Source of the DNA: Acetofilamentum sp.
Lineage (GTDB): Bacteria > Bacteroidota > Bacteroidia > Bacteroidales > DYOH01
Direction of reading: 5' to 3'
Length of the DNA: 64,000 nucleotides
Assembly: GCA_020720625.1 (NCBI GenBank)
Contig: DYOH01000001.1
Coordinates: 44,654 to 108,653, forward strand
The translations under genes were made by a program, and so were the position numbers. Below, in pieces: positions 21,542 through 31,451 of the stretch (position 1 is the stretch's first letter; the number at the start of each line of letters is the position of its first letter). Below the pieces are notes generated by a model. The model made no database searches, was not told the DNA's origin, and worked only from the letters and a program-made list of their open reading frames with translations.

Positions 21542-22115
21542 ACTAAAAACTTTTTTGTATCGTGATGTATATTTGTAAAATTAGCGGATAGCGTATTTCT
21601 CATATAATGAGCGTATTATATTACTTTAAGTTTATCTTTACATTAGATAATGCAAAATACAACAATACTTGTGTAATGCTAATCTGAAAATCGAGGACGG
21701 AATATATAAATAATAGTTTTTAAGTGTATTAAATAGCATAATGCATATTTTATACCAAAGTAGTAGATATTCTAACGTAATTAGCTTTATAAATCTAGTA
21801 ATATCAAGCTTAATTATTCTATTATGTTGAATTATAGTTAAATAAATGTGAAAGAATATGCGGCTTTTTAATTAGTTTTCATAAGATTGATGGCAACTAT
21901 ATAGAAATAGATGGAATAAACTGCTCCATTATTCTAAAAATTCAGTCAATATTTACTACAATTATTAAATGGGATAGGATTGTACAAATTTTTGCCTTAA
22001 AATCGCTCTATAGACGTGCTGCAAACAGTATATCGCTATATAATTATACCCTACTTAGGAAATAACAGTTCGAAATTTTTTATAGCCATTTTAGAATTTA
22101 TCAGAAAATTACTTA

Positions 22116-22220
22116 TGTATACAAAATTAAACTCCGACCTGTTACAATTGTATACAAATGTAAACACCTAGGTTAAACAAAATTTGTAAAAAAAAATTAC
22201 ATTCGGATACAATTGTAAAC
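22116..22220. promoter_or_regulatory. Proximal operator-like cluster upstream of the XRE regulator
   Basis: TGTATACAAA (22116), TTACAATTGTATACAAA (22142-22158), ATACAATTGTAAAC (22207-22220). Confidence 0.6.
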
Positions 22221-22238
22221 AAAATATTCATTACATTT

Positions 22239-22769
22239 GTGAATATGATTCAGGATGTAAACAAGCGGGTTGTCGAAATTCAGGACAGATATCAGCTTAC
22301 CAGTGCGCAATTCGCTGCCAGGCTTGGTATTCAGCGTGCTCGACTTTCGCATTTATCTAACGCCCGTAACAATGTTAGTTTGGATTTCCTGCTCACTGTA
22401 CTTACTAAATTTCCTGATGTAAATGCCGAATGGCTCATGCGTGGAAAAGGGTCTATGATTAGAGATACCAACGAAGGTAAATTTGAAAAAACCGCACCAA
22501 AAATCCAGGAGCCTGATCGTAAACCTGAAAAATCGGAGCCTGTAGAAAAGACCCTAATTAATGAAGATAAAAACCCCCAAGTTAATAAACTTGATCAGAG
22601 TATAAACCAAAATAACCGCAATCAAAACCCTGAGCATAGCGAAGCATCCAATGTAATAAATTCGCAGATGGTTAATAATTTTTTTACTCCCCAAACTAAT
22701 GGAAAACGAATAATTAACGTTGTATTAGTATTTTCGGATAATACTTTTAGACCATTAAATCTCGAATAA
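22239..22769 (+). CDS. XRE family HTH transcriptional regulator
   Basis: LTSAQFAARLGIQRARLSHLSNARNNVSLDFLLTVLTKFPDVNAEWLMRGKG; GTG start at 22239 or ATG at 22245; TAnnTTTG box TACATTTG ends at 22239. Confidence 0.88.
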   Translation: MNMIQDVNKRVVEIQDRYQLTSAQFAARLGIQRARLSHLSNARNNVSLDFLLTVLTKFPDVNAEWLMRGKGSMIRDTNEGKFEKTAPKIQEPDRKPEKSEPVEKTLINEDKNPQVNKLDQSINQNNRNQNPEHSEASNVINSQMVNNFFTPQTNGKRIINVVLVFSDNTFRPLNLE

Positions 22770-22802
22770 TTTCTATATTTGCTGTTTCTCAAAAATAGCC
22801 TT

Positions 22803-23843
22803 ATGTATAGATATTTTATCAGACCTATTTTATTCAAATTTCATCCTGAGTTTATTCATGATGTTGTAATTTTCGGATTTCGGTATTTATCGAATTTTCG
22901 CTTTATACTTACCATTCTTCGTCGATTTAATAAATTTGATAATAGATTATCCAAAGACATTTGGAATATTCGCTTTCAACATCCGGTGGGATTGGCAGCC
23001 GGACTTGACAAGAATGCAGAAGCCTTTGAGATGTTTGGCGCATTAGGCTTTAGTTTTGTTGAGATAGGCACCATCACGCCTAAATCTCAACCCGGCAATC
23101 CTAAACCTCGTCTTTTTAGGCTTCCCAAGGATAAGGCCCTTATAAACAGGATGGGATTTAACAATCTGGGTGTTGATTTTGCAATAGCAAAACTTAAAAA
23201 GCGCTCGAAAAATGTAATTATTGGTGGAAATATCGGTAAAAACAAGCTCACTCCTAATTCCGATGCTGTAAACGATTACTTGCTTGCTTTTAGAAAGCTG
23301 GCACCTTATGTAGATTATGTGGCAATAAATATATCGTCGCCAAATACCCCCGGATTACGTGATTTACAGCATAAAGACGAGCTGTATGAACTTTTATCTG
23401 CAATTAGTAAAGAGAAGGAGCTTCAATCGCTAAGTGTTCCTCTACTGGTAAAATTGGCCCCCGATTTGTCAATCGTTCAACTCGATGATGCACTTGATAT
23501 AATCCAGAAATGTAAGATGGATGGAGTGATAATTAGCAACACTACAATTTCGCGCGAAAACATTCCGCATTATGATATGGAGACTGTTAACCAAATTGGT
23601 GCAGGCGGTTTAAGCGGTGAGCCAGTTCGCGAAAAATCGACCATTATGATACGACAGGTATATGAAAAAACCAATGGTAGATTGCCCATTATAGGTGTAG
23701 GCGGAATTATGAATCCCCACGATGCTGTAGAGAAATTAGAAGCAGGCGCTAGTCTTGTGCAACTATATACCGGTTTCATATACGAAGGCCCACAACTAAT
23801 TAAAGCTATTAATCGATTATTATTATCTCGCTTTTCAAAATGA
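22803..23843 (+). CDS. pyrD: Quinone-dependent dihydroorotate dehydrogenase
   Basis: NIRFQHPVGLAAGLDKNAEAFE, EIGTITPKSQPGNPKPRLFRLP, NISSPNTPGLRDLQ, GVGGIMNPHDAVEKLEAGASLVQLYTGF. Confidence 0.97.
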   Translation: MYRYFIRPILFKFHPEFIHDVVIFGFRYLSNFRFILTILRRFNKFDNRLSKDIWNIRFQHPVGLAAGLDKNAEAFEMFGALGFSFVEIGTITPKSQPGNPKPRLFRLPKDKALINRMGFNNLGVDFAIAKLKKRSKNVIIGGNIGKNKLTPNSDAVNDYLLAFRKLAPYVDYVAINISSPNTPGLRDLQHKDELYELLSAISKEKELQSLSVPLLVKLAPDLSIVQLDDALDIIQKCKMDGVIISNTTISRENIPHYDMETVNQIGAGGLSGEPVREKSTIMIRQVYEKTNGRLPIIGVGGIMNPHDAVEKLEAGASLVQLYTGFIYEGPQLIKAINRLLLSRFSK

Positions 23844-25111
23844 AAAAATCTTTTGTTATGCTTATGATTATTGTAGTAACCTTATTGGTATTGATTATAG
23901 ATATATCGTTGTATTTTAAATATTTGCAGTTGTTCGAGAAATTTAAAGCTTTAAATGCAGGATTTTTTCGTTACCTGTATTGGATTGTTCCTGCAGGCTT
24001 TCTTATTTTTATGTATATTATGTTAAGCAATCCGGATATTTTAAAACAAGCAAATAGTAAAATATATTGGATAAGTGGTAGTTTTATTATTTTGTATGTT
24101 CCAAAGATAATTGCATTGTTTATTGTTTTGCCCGAATACATTTTAAACCTGATAGGCTATTTTATGCGCGAAAATTCCACAAAGCCGGCAGTAGTAAGTG
24201 TAGGTAATACACTTAATCGTATGCAATTTTTATCACAGCTCGGATTTCTATCTGCAGGCATACTTTTTGGTTCCTTACTTTGGGGTGCTCTGGTGGGTAA
24301 AACCAGTTATACTATAAACAGGATAAAGCTAAAATACCGCAATTTGCCTAAAAAGTTTAATGGGTTTAAGATTGTTCAAATAAGTGATTTTCATCTGGGA
24401 AGTTGGTTGCATACCCAAAATTCGATCGATTTTTTTACCGGGGTTGTGGCCGAAATTAATGCTTTAAAGCCTGATATTATTGTATTTACAGGCGATTTAG
24501 TTAATAATAGAGCAGATGAAGCCACCGTTTGGGTAGATTATTTAAATAAGCTTGAAGCTAAGGATGGCAAATATTCGGTATTAGGCAATCACGATTATGG
24601 AAAGTATGCCCGATGGAATACCGAGGAAGAATACAATGCTAATATGCAATTAATGTATGATACCCACAAGAAATTGGGATTCAAGCTTTTAAATAACGCT
24701 AATGAAAGCATTACCAAAGATAATGAAACGATACACATCATAGGTGTGGAGAATTGGGGAAACCCGCCATTTCCGCAATATGGCGACTATTATAAAGCCA
24801 TTTCAGCCATTTCGGCCAACGAATTTCATATTTTGTTATCTCACGATCCATCGCACTGGGATTCCGAAATCAGGCATTTGAACAGTGCTGCCATGCTTAC
24901 GCTTAGCGGTCATACCCACGGAATGCAGTTTGCTCTAAATTTTAATGGAAAAAGCTGGAGCCCGGTTCAGTGGAAGTATAAATTTTGGAGAGGTTTATAT
25001 TCCGAATCTGAGAAAAATTTGTACGTTAATATTGGTTTAGGCAACATTGCTTACCCTGGTAGAGTGGGAGCGCCACCTGAAATTACTTATATTGAATTGG
25101 AAACTATGTAA
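23840..25111 (+). CDS. Membrane-anchored metallophosphoesterase
   Basis: QISDFHLGSW, FTGDLVNN, VLGNHDY, LSHDPSHW, LSGHTHGMQ; N-terminal TM segments. Confidence 0.93.
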   Translation: MKKSFVMLMIIVVTLLVLIIDISLYFKYLQLFEKFKALNAGFFRYLYWIVPAGFLIFMYIMLSNPDILKQANSKIYWISGSFIILYVPKIIALFIVLPEYILNLIGYFMRENSTKPAVVSVGNTLNRMQFLSQLGFLSAGILFGSLLWGALVGKTSYTINRIKLKYRNLPKKFNGFKIVQISDFHLGSWLHTQNSIDFFTGVVAEINALKPDIIVFTGDLVNNRADEATVWVDYLNKLEAKDGKYSVLGNHDYGKYARWNTEEEYNANMQLMYDTHKKLGFKLLNNANESITKDNETIHIIGVENWGNPPFPQYGDYYKAISAISANEFHILLSHDPSHWDSEIRHLNSAAMLTLSGHTHGMQFALNFNGKSWSPVQWKYKFWRGLYSESEKNLYVNIGLGNIAYPGRVGAPPEITYIELETM

Positions 25112-25118
25112 GAAAATT

Positions 25119-27257
25119 TTATTCAGACTTTGATTCGGGTTTTAGTGCAAGAAACAATATTTTGCTAATTTTATTTTCCTGATTGAAAACTGGCTGAACT
25201 GTAGCAATAAGGTAGTGTCGCTCTTTTTGATGTCTAAAATATCCTTCAAGCGAAAAACCAGTTTTTAATTTTAGGAGATTTCTCCATTTAATAGCCATCA
25301 TCTCTTCTAATTCCCTGCTTAAATATGAACTTAATTCCGAATCAGTTATATCTATAAAACTAATACTAAAAGTTTTCAGAAATAGAGGGTTGGCGTAAAT
25401 AATTCGTCCTCTGGTATCTATTTCCAAACGCATGGCTCCATTATTTATGGCCATATCAAGCATTTTCATTTGCGATTCTTTTCTCGAAATTTCTTCTTGC
25501 GTAGCACTAAGTTCCTCGAGGTTCTGTCGAAGCTCTTCTTCTTGGGTTGCAAGCGTTTCGTGCTGCATTTTGGATCTCTCAAGCAAATTCTTCATTTCGA
25601 GTTGATTTCGGTGTGTTGATAGCACCGAAGCCAAATTCTCTGCAATTCTTTTCAGATAGGTTTGATGGTGCTCCTCAAATGGATAAAAAGAAGCTAATTC
25701 AATGGCACCCTCAATTCTCGAACCTAATAGCAGCGGTTGTATATAGAGATATTTAGGCGTGGTTTCTCCAATACCTGAGGTAATAAGCAAATAATTTTCG
25801 GGGATATTGTTTATGTAAACCGGATTTTTTTCATGGATTACATTTCCTAATACCCCTGTTCCTGCTTTAATAATTTTTGCAGTTTGGCGTTCAATATTGT
25901 AGGCATAAGAAGCTCCTAATTCCAGATACTGGCCTTGGTGGTCTTCTTTTATCACAAACAAGCCGCCCTGATTGGCATTAAGCGAATGTATTAATTGTTT
26001 TAATACTTCCATGTACAGATTTTTTTCTCCACCAACGTCAGATTTTCGAAGTATTTCGTTGAATTCGGCTAGGCTTTCATTTACCCAATTAACTTTTTGT
26101 TCCTGCGTTTTTCGAATTTCTGTCTCCTTCAATAGGTTTTGTAAGTTATCTTGCATCAATAAAAGTGCTTGCGAAAATTTGTCGTTTTTTCCTTTATATT
26201 CAAAATTAAGCTTGCTTTGACCAATATTTTTTACAAATTCAAGTAAATCATTTTGTTGCGCGTTTATTTCTACGATATATTGCTGTATTGCGCTAATTTC
26301 TTTAACTACCGAATTTTCTTTAAAATTAAACTCTTTATTGTTTTTTAATGATTTAAGATAATTCAAAGTGATAGTTATTCCCTCGCGGATATGGCGGGTA
26401 CCAATAAACATAAACATCAGTATCCAAATGACTAATATGATAAAAAATGCGATGAACAAGAAGGTGTAAGTTTTAATTTTGCTTTCGAATTCTTCTGATT
26501 TGCTCAAATAATATGAATCTAATTTCAATTTAATTTCAAAAAGCTTGTCGTAGAGTTTAAATTTTTGTTCCTTAAGTTTTGGTTCGAATAACTCTGCCAA
26601 TGCGCCGCTTTCTAATGCATTAAAGAAATGATTCTGTATAATTGTTTGCTGAATATAAGTGGTATCGTAATAAACAGAGTCATTGAGCACCATAGTATCA
26701 ATTTTTAGAGAATCAATGCTAAACCGAAATGTAACGGCTTTGTCGACAATGCTATCTAAAATTGATTCCTGCTCAAATAAAATGATATTATTCTCAGCAT
26801 TAATTTGTTCTTTAAGCAGATAATAAGCATCAAAATAAAGAGATAACAAAGCAGAAGGAAGTTCTACCAACTCTATTTCGTCTTTCATTTTTTTTGGCAA
26901 TAACCGGGTATAGGGCATCTGATGCTCTATTAAAAAATAGTTTACATAGTAATTGTCCCAGTGAAAGGCATAATTTTTTTGAAATGAGCTTGTTAGTTCG
27001 TAATAATAGTTTAGTACCCTATCTTCTTTAAATAATAAATAATTGGCGCTTATATTGGTAAAATTATGCGACAAAATATTTAGGTCGTAAACTAACTCGT
27101 TGGCTTTAAGAATATTATTATTAAGTTTTGTGTAACTTTTATTGTATGAGTTAATTTTGATTACAGAAAAAATCAAAATAAGTACAAAGAGAAAAACACT
27201 AATGGCCGATGCATAAGATAGTTTTATGATTGATATTTTATAAGAAGGAAATTTCAT
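25119..27257 (-). CDS. Membrane GAF/PAS sensor protein without a recognisable output domain
   Basis: TM segments, GAF core (GGLFVIKEDHQGQYLELGASYAYN...GTGVLGNVIHE), coiled coil, C-terminal PAS; ends with no HATPase or phosphatase. Confidence 0.78.
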   Translation of the reverse strand: MKFPSYKISIIKLSYASAISVFLFVLILIFSVIKINSYNKSYTKLNNNILKANELVYDLNILSHNFTNISANYLLFKEDRVLNYYYELTSSFQKNYAFHWDNYYVNYFLIEHQMPYTRLLPKKMKDEIELVELPSALLSLYFDAYYLLKEQINAENNIILFEQESILDSIVDKAVTFRFSIDSLKIDTMVLNDSVYYDTTYIQQTIIQNHFFNALESGALAELFEPKLKEQKFKLYDKLFEIKLKLDSYYLSKSEEFESKIKTYTFLFIAFFIILVIWILMFMFIGTRHIREGITITLNYLKSLKNNKEFNFKENSVVKEISAIQQYIVEINAQQNDLLEFVKNIGQSKLNFEYKGKNDKFSQALLLMQDNLQNLLKETEIRKTQEQKVNWVNESLAEFNEILRKSDVGGEKNLYMEVLKQLIHSLNANQGGLFVIKEDHQGQYLELGASYAYNIERQTAKIIKAGTGVLGNVIHEKNPVYINNIPENYLLITSGIGETTPKYLYIQPLLLGSRIEGAIELASFYPFEEHHQTYLKRIAENLASVLSTHRNQLEMKNLLERSKMQHETLATQEEELRQNLEELSATQEEISRKESQMKMLDMAINNGAMRLEIDTRGRIIYANPLFLKTFSISFIDITDSELSSYLSRELEEMMAIKWRNLLKLKTGFSLEGYFRHQKERHYLIATVQPVFNQENKISKILFLALKPESKSE

Positions 27258-27267
27258 ACAATAGTAA

Positions 27268-29310
27268 TTATTTTAGTTCAAGATTTTCTAATCTTCTGTT
27301 CAAATTATCAATAGTCATCTGCTTTTTAACAATCTGCGTTTTGTATTGAAACTCAGCATCTGTATATTCGCGTATGAGTTTACTAAATTTATTTGTCAGG
27401 CTCAATAGTTCCTGTTCAAGTTTATTTTTTTCTTTTTCGAGATATTCAATTTTTTCCTGGCTTTCTTCGAGCATAATGCTTGTTTGGGTGTTTAATCTGG
27501 TAATTGTAATGGTAGATGCAATTGCTTCCGAAATTGACTCAATATAATTAATTTCGGGCAATGTAAACTCATGAAAAGAAGCTAATTCAACAACTCCAAG
27601 TATTCTGTTATCTGCTACAATAGGAGATAACAGAAGGTATTCGGGCGATTTTCCGCCTAAGCCGGATTCAATTCTGATATAATCATCGGGAACACCCTTA
27701 ATATGCATGGTATACTGCTCTTGGGCACAAGCACCTATTAATCCATCACCAATAAGAATTCTTTTTTCTATAAACTTTTTGCGGTCGTAAGCGTAGGCTG
27801 ATAGTAAATCGAGATACTTCTTTTTGTCTTTTCCTTCGTTTACTATAAAAATTCCGCCTAATGGTATTTTTAGAAAATTGATAATTTCCTTTATTAATTC
27901 GTCTCCCAAACCAATAATATTGCTTGAGTGTTCGCGCAGAATGTCAGATATTCTTGATTTTCCTTCGTTAAACCATTTTAACTTTTCATCCTGTTCTTTG
28001 TTTGTGTTTATGGCAATATTCGTTTTTTTGAGTTCCTGCTTTAGTTCAAGTAATTCATTACCAATGATATCTTCTTTGCTTAATACTTTGTAATCTACCA
28101 GAAGGTTTCCACTTTTTAGCTGATTAATAAACTCTGATTTTTCTTTATTTCCTTCATTTATAATGCCCAGATAATTATTCAATTTCTCAACTTCTTTATT
28201 CGATGATTTAGCGCTAATTTCCACAAATTTGCCCAGAGCAACGTCTTCTAATTGCTTTGTTAGGGTTTTAATATCTTTAATAAAGGCACTATTGGCCAGA
28301 TTTATACCAAGAAAAAGAAGTATAATGGCTAAAAAAGTGGCTAAAAACATAAGTAATCTGAAATTATTCAGATTTGCGTAAATTACTTTTAGGGGAATTT
28401 CCAGCGCAAGGTAATGTTCAATCGAAGGTATTTGTATGATGAAAATGTTGCTTTTGTCAAAACTTCCTTTTTGATTTCTAATGGTATTCATTTCGAATGA
28501 ATTAAGACCAAGTTTACTTGGGTTAACAGGAAATTCTGTTCTAAGTTCATTTGTGGAAAATACTAGTTTATCGTTTTTATTAATTAAATTGAGCGTTGCG
28601 CCCGGAGTAATCATAAAATTGTGAATAATTTGCTTAATTTCTGCAAGCTGAAATACTGGTAGTGCTGCAAGAGCAAATCCTTGAGCATTTCCTGAAATAA
28701 AATATGGGCGTGCAGCTGCAAAATGTGGTACTCCATCTAAGGTAATAATTCCTTGATATCTTTCGCCTTTATCTATAATTTTGGATAGCGCATGCGAGTT
28801 TGGGAAAAATACACCAATGGCTTTGTCGGCGCGGCGATTTAGAATTGTAGTGCTTATTTGCACATAGCCACCTTTGGTTTCCTGAAATATTCCAATTTCT
28901 GCTCCGGTGAATAGTTTAAGGTTATCTACTGCCGATGTATTGGTGTGTAATCTAACCCCTTCGTTCATCCATACTTTTACTTCAATGGAAAAACTTTCGC
29001 GGGTAATTTCGTTTTTTGCGTCAATTGTTATGGTTTCATTAATTTCTTTTACCAGTGAATTCTCCTGAAAAGTATAGGAGGTTAGAGCCATTGCCTTTTG
29101 TATATGCTCTTTTTTCTGTTGATTTAAGGTGGCAATATTATTATTTATTGCTTTCAACTGAAATTCGGCACTGCTTGCATAGTTTTCTTCGACTTTTGTT
29201 TTTTGCAGTTCGAGCACAACATATACAAATAGAATAAATACAACAAGTAGCAAAATTGCACTTATTATACTGTTTTTTGTTTGTATGTCGAAATTTCTAA
29301 GTAATCTCAT
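27268..29310 (-). CDS. Membrane sensor with dCache-like extracellular region and GAF domain, no recognisable output domain
   Basis: Two TMs flanking an extracellular region; GAF GGIFIVNEGKDKKKYLDLLSAYAYD...GDGLIGACAQE; C-terminal coiled coil. Confidence 0.76.
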   Translation of the reverse strand: MRLLRNFDIQTKNSIISAILLLVVFILFVYVVLELQKTKVEENYASSAEFQLKAINNNIATLNQQKKEHIQKAMALTSYTFQENSLVKEINETITIDAKNEITRESFSIEVKVWMNEGVRLHTNTSAVDNLKLFTGAEIGIFQETKGGYVQISTTILNRRADKAIGVFFPNSHALSKIIDKGERYQGIITLDGVPHFAAARPYFISGNAQGFALAALPVFQLAEIKQIIHNFMITPGATLNLINKNDKLVFSTNELRTEFPVNPSKLGLNSFEMNTIRNQKGSFDKSNIFIIQIPSIEHYLALEIPLKVIYANLNNFRLLMFLATFLAIILLFLGINLANSAFIKDIKTLTKQLEDVALGKFVEISAKSSNKEVEKLNNYLGIINEGNKEKSEFINQLKSGNLLVDYKVLSKEDIIGNELLELKQELKKTNIAINTNKEQDEKLKWFNEGKSRISDILREHSSNIIGLGDELIKEIINFLKIPLGGIFIVNEGKDKKKYLDLLSAYAYDRKKFIEKRILIGDGLIGACAQEQYTMHIKGVPDDYIRIESGLGGKSPEYLLLSPIVADNRILGVVELASFHEFTLPEINYIESISEAIASTITITRLNTQTSIMLEESQEKIEYLEKEKNKLEQELLSLTNKFSKLIREYTDAEFQYKTQIVKKQMTIDNLNRRLENLELK

Positions 29311-29539
29311 GAAAATTATTTTTTAGACCAAATATTGCTTGAAATTTACATTATTTATGCCATTTTGAAAAACCACACTAATTGCAAGCTAAAATATAAA
29401 AAAGTTTTGTTCTTTTCAGGTTTCGCAAATTCTTTTTTTCCTTGCTGAAATTTTTTTGCCTTAGACAAATACTAAATACTTGTAAAGAAGCTTATTTCGG
29501 TTAAAAAAAGTTAAAGACAATTATAAACTTTAAAATACA

Positions 29540-29570
29540 TTGCCAGGCAGAAAAACACATTATACATTTG
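29540..29570 (+). promoter_or_regulatory. Bacteroidota-type promoter for the moxR operon
   Basis: TTG (29540-29542) - N20 - TACATTTG (29563-29570), ahead of the 29588 ATG. Confidence 0.6.
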
Positions 29571-29587
29571 TGCTAAAATAAATAAAT

Positions 29588-30583
29588 ATGAATACAGCAA
29601 TTGACATTAAAGAAATCAACGAAAAAATTGAACGCGAAAGTGCTTTTATAGATTTATTAAGCTTTGAAATGGGCAAGGTGATTGTCGGGCAGAAACATTT
29701 AGTGGATAGTTTGATTGTTGGTCTTTTGGCCGATGGACACGTTCTGCTTGAAGGTGTGCCAGGCCTTGCAAAAACCTTGGCAATTAGTACATTGGCTAAA
29801 ATTGTAGATGCAAAATTCAATCGTATTCAGTTTACGCCCGATTTATTGCCTGCTGATTTGCTGGGCACACTGATTTATAGCCAAAAGAAAGAGGAGTTTG
29901 TGGTGAAACAAGGACCCATTTTTGCCAATTTTATTTTGGCCGATGAAATTAACCGCGCTCCGGCAAAAGTGCAGAGTGCATTGCTCGAGGCCATGCAAGA
30001 GCGACAGGTTACCTTAGGCGACGTAACCTACACCTTACCAAAGCCATTTCTTGTTTTGGCTACTCAAAACCCTATAGAACAGGAAGGTACTTATCCGCTA
30101 CCCGAGGCACAAGTAGACCGTTTTATGCTTAAAGTAGTTATTAATTATCCGAATAGAGCAGAGGAGCAGCTTATTCTTAAAGAAAATATTGCACAAGAGT
30201 TTCCAAAGCCAAATAAAGTACTCACCCCCGACGACATTATTCGCGCCCGCCAAGTTGTGAAGGATGTTTATATGGATGAAAAAATTGAAAAATATATTGT
30301 AGATTTGGTATTTGCCACTCGTTTTCCGGCAGAATTTGGTTTAGATAATTTAGTTCCGCTTATCAATTATGGAGCTTCGCCACGTGCAACAATCAGTTTG
30401 GCAATGGCTTCTAAAGCGCTTGCGTTTATTCGCAGAAGGGGATTTGTTACCCCCGAAGATGTGCGGGCTTTAGCCAAAGATATTCTGCGTCATAGAATTG
30501 GGCTTAGCTACGAAGCCGAAGCCGAAAATTTGAATACCGACCAAATTATTAATACTATTTTAAACGCTGTTCAAGTTCCTTAA
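29588..30583 (+). CDS. MoxR family AAA ATPase
   Basis: GHVLLEGVPGLAKT, RIQFTPDLLPADLLG, ILADEINRAPAKVQSALLEAMQE. Confidence 0.97.
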   Translation: MNTAIDIKEINEKIERESAFIDLLSFEMGKVIVGQKHLVDSLIVGLLADGHVLLEGVPGLAKTLAISTLAKIVDAKFNRIQFTPDLLPADLLGTLIYSQKKEEFVVKQGPIFANFILADEINRAPAKVQSALLEAMQERQVTLGDVTYTLPKPFLVLATQNPIEQEGTYPLPEAQVDRFMLKVVINYPNRAEEQLILKENIAQEFPKPNKVLTPDDIIRARQVVKDVYMDEKIEKYIVDLVFATRFPAEFGLDNLVPLINYGASPRATISLAMASKALAFIRRRGFVTPEDVRALAKDILRHRIGLSYEAEAENLNTDQIINTILNAVQVP

Positions 30584-30586
30584 ATT

Positions 30587-31450
30587 ATGGATACTTCCGA
30601 AATATTAAAAAAGGTTAGACGAATTGAAATAAAAACCAAAGGCTTATCTAAGAATATTTTTGCAGGTGAATATCATAGTGCTTTTAAAGGGCGTGGTATG
30701 GCTTTTAGCGAAGTGAGAGAATATCAGTATGGCGACGACGTGCGCTCAATAGATTGGAATGTAACTGCTAGGTTTAACCATCCTTATGTAAAAATATTCG
30801 AAGAAGAAAGGGAGCTTACCATCATGCTTTTAATTGATGTTAGTGCCTCCGGAAATTTTGGTACAATTAAGTCGCTGAAAAAGGAACTTGCCACTGAAAT
30901 TGCCGCTGTTCTCGCATTTAGTACTATACAAAATAATGATAAGGTGGGAGCTATTTTTTTTAGCGACAAAATAGAAATGTTTATTCCGCCCCAAAAAGGT
31001 AGAAAGCACACCTTGCGGATTATTCGCGAAACACTCGATTTTAAGCCCCAAAGTAAAGGTACGGATCTGAATCTGGCATTGAAATATCTAAATAATATAA
31101 TAAAGAAAAGGTGTACAGCTTTTATATTATCCGATTTTTTAGACAATGGATTTTCCGATGCTATTAAATTAGCAAATAAAAAGCACGATATCATTGCCTT
31201 ACAACTGTACGATCAACACGACGAGTTTTTACCTGCCGTTGGCGATTTGATGGTAAAAAATGCCGAAACAGGAAGCGAAATGTGGATAGATACTAGCTCC
31301 GCCAGATATCAGAAGGCCTATATAAAATGGTGGATTGAGCATAATAAATTCATCGATGATGTTTTTATGCGAAGCGGTGTGGATTTCGTTAAGCTTCGCA
31401 CTGATTTGGATTACGTTAAACCATTGCTACAGTTATTTAAACGAAGATAA
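30587..31450 (+). CDS. DUF58 domain protein
   Basis: GEYHSAFKGRGMAFSEVREYQYGDDVRSIDWNVTAR; VWA-like fold. Confidence 0.95.
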   Translation: MDTSEILKKVRRIEIKTKGLSKNIFAGEYHSAFKGRGMAFSEVREYQYGDDVRSIDWNVTARFNHPYVKIFEEERELTIMLLIDVSASGNFGTIKSLKKELATEIAAVLAFSTIQNNDKVGAIFFSDKIEMFIPPQKGRKHTLRIIRETLDFKPQSKGTDLNLALKYLNNIIKKRCTAFILSDFLDNGFSDAIKLANKKHDIIALQLYDQHDEFLPAVGDLMVKNAETGSEMWIDTSSARYQKAYIKWWIEHNKFIDDVFMRSGVDFVKLRTDLDYVKPLLQLFKRR

Positions 31451-31451
31451 A

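Noticed and set aside
21488-22158. Invertible promoter (inverton) flanked by inverted repeats
   Set aside because: The inverted arms are imperfect with different spacer lengths, and no recombinase is encoded nearby; operator clusters are a simpler reading.
30784-31194. 136-aa minus-strand ORF inside DUF58 gene
   Set aside because: Antisense shadow of a conserved coding region.
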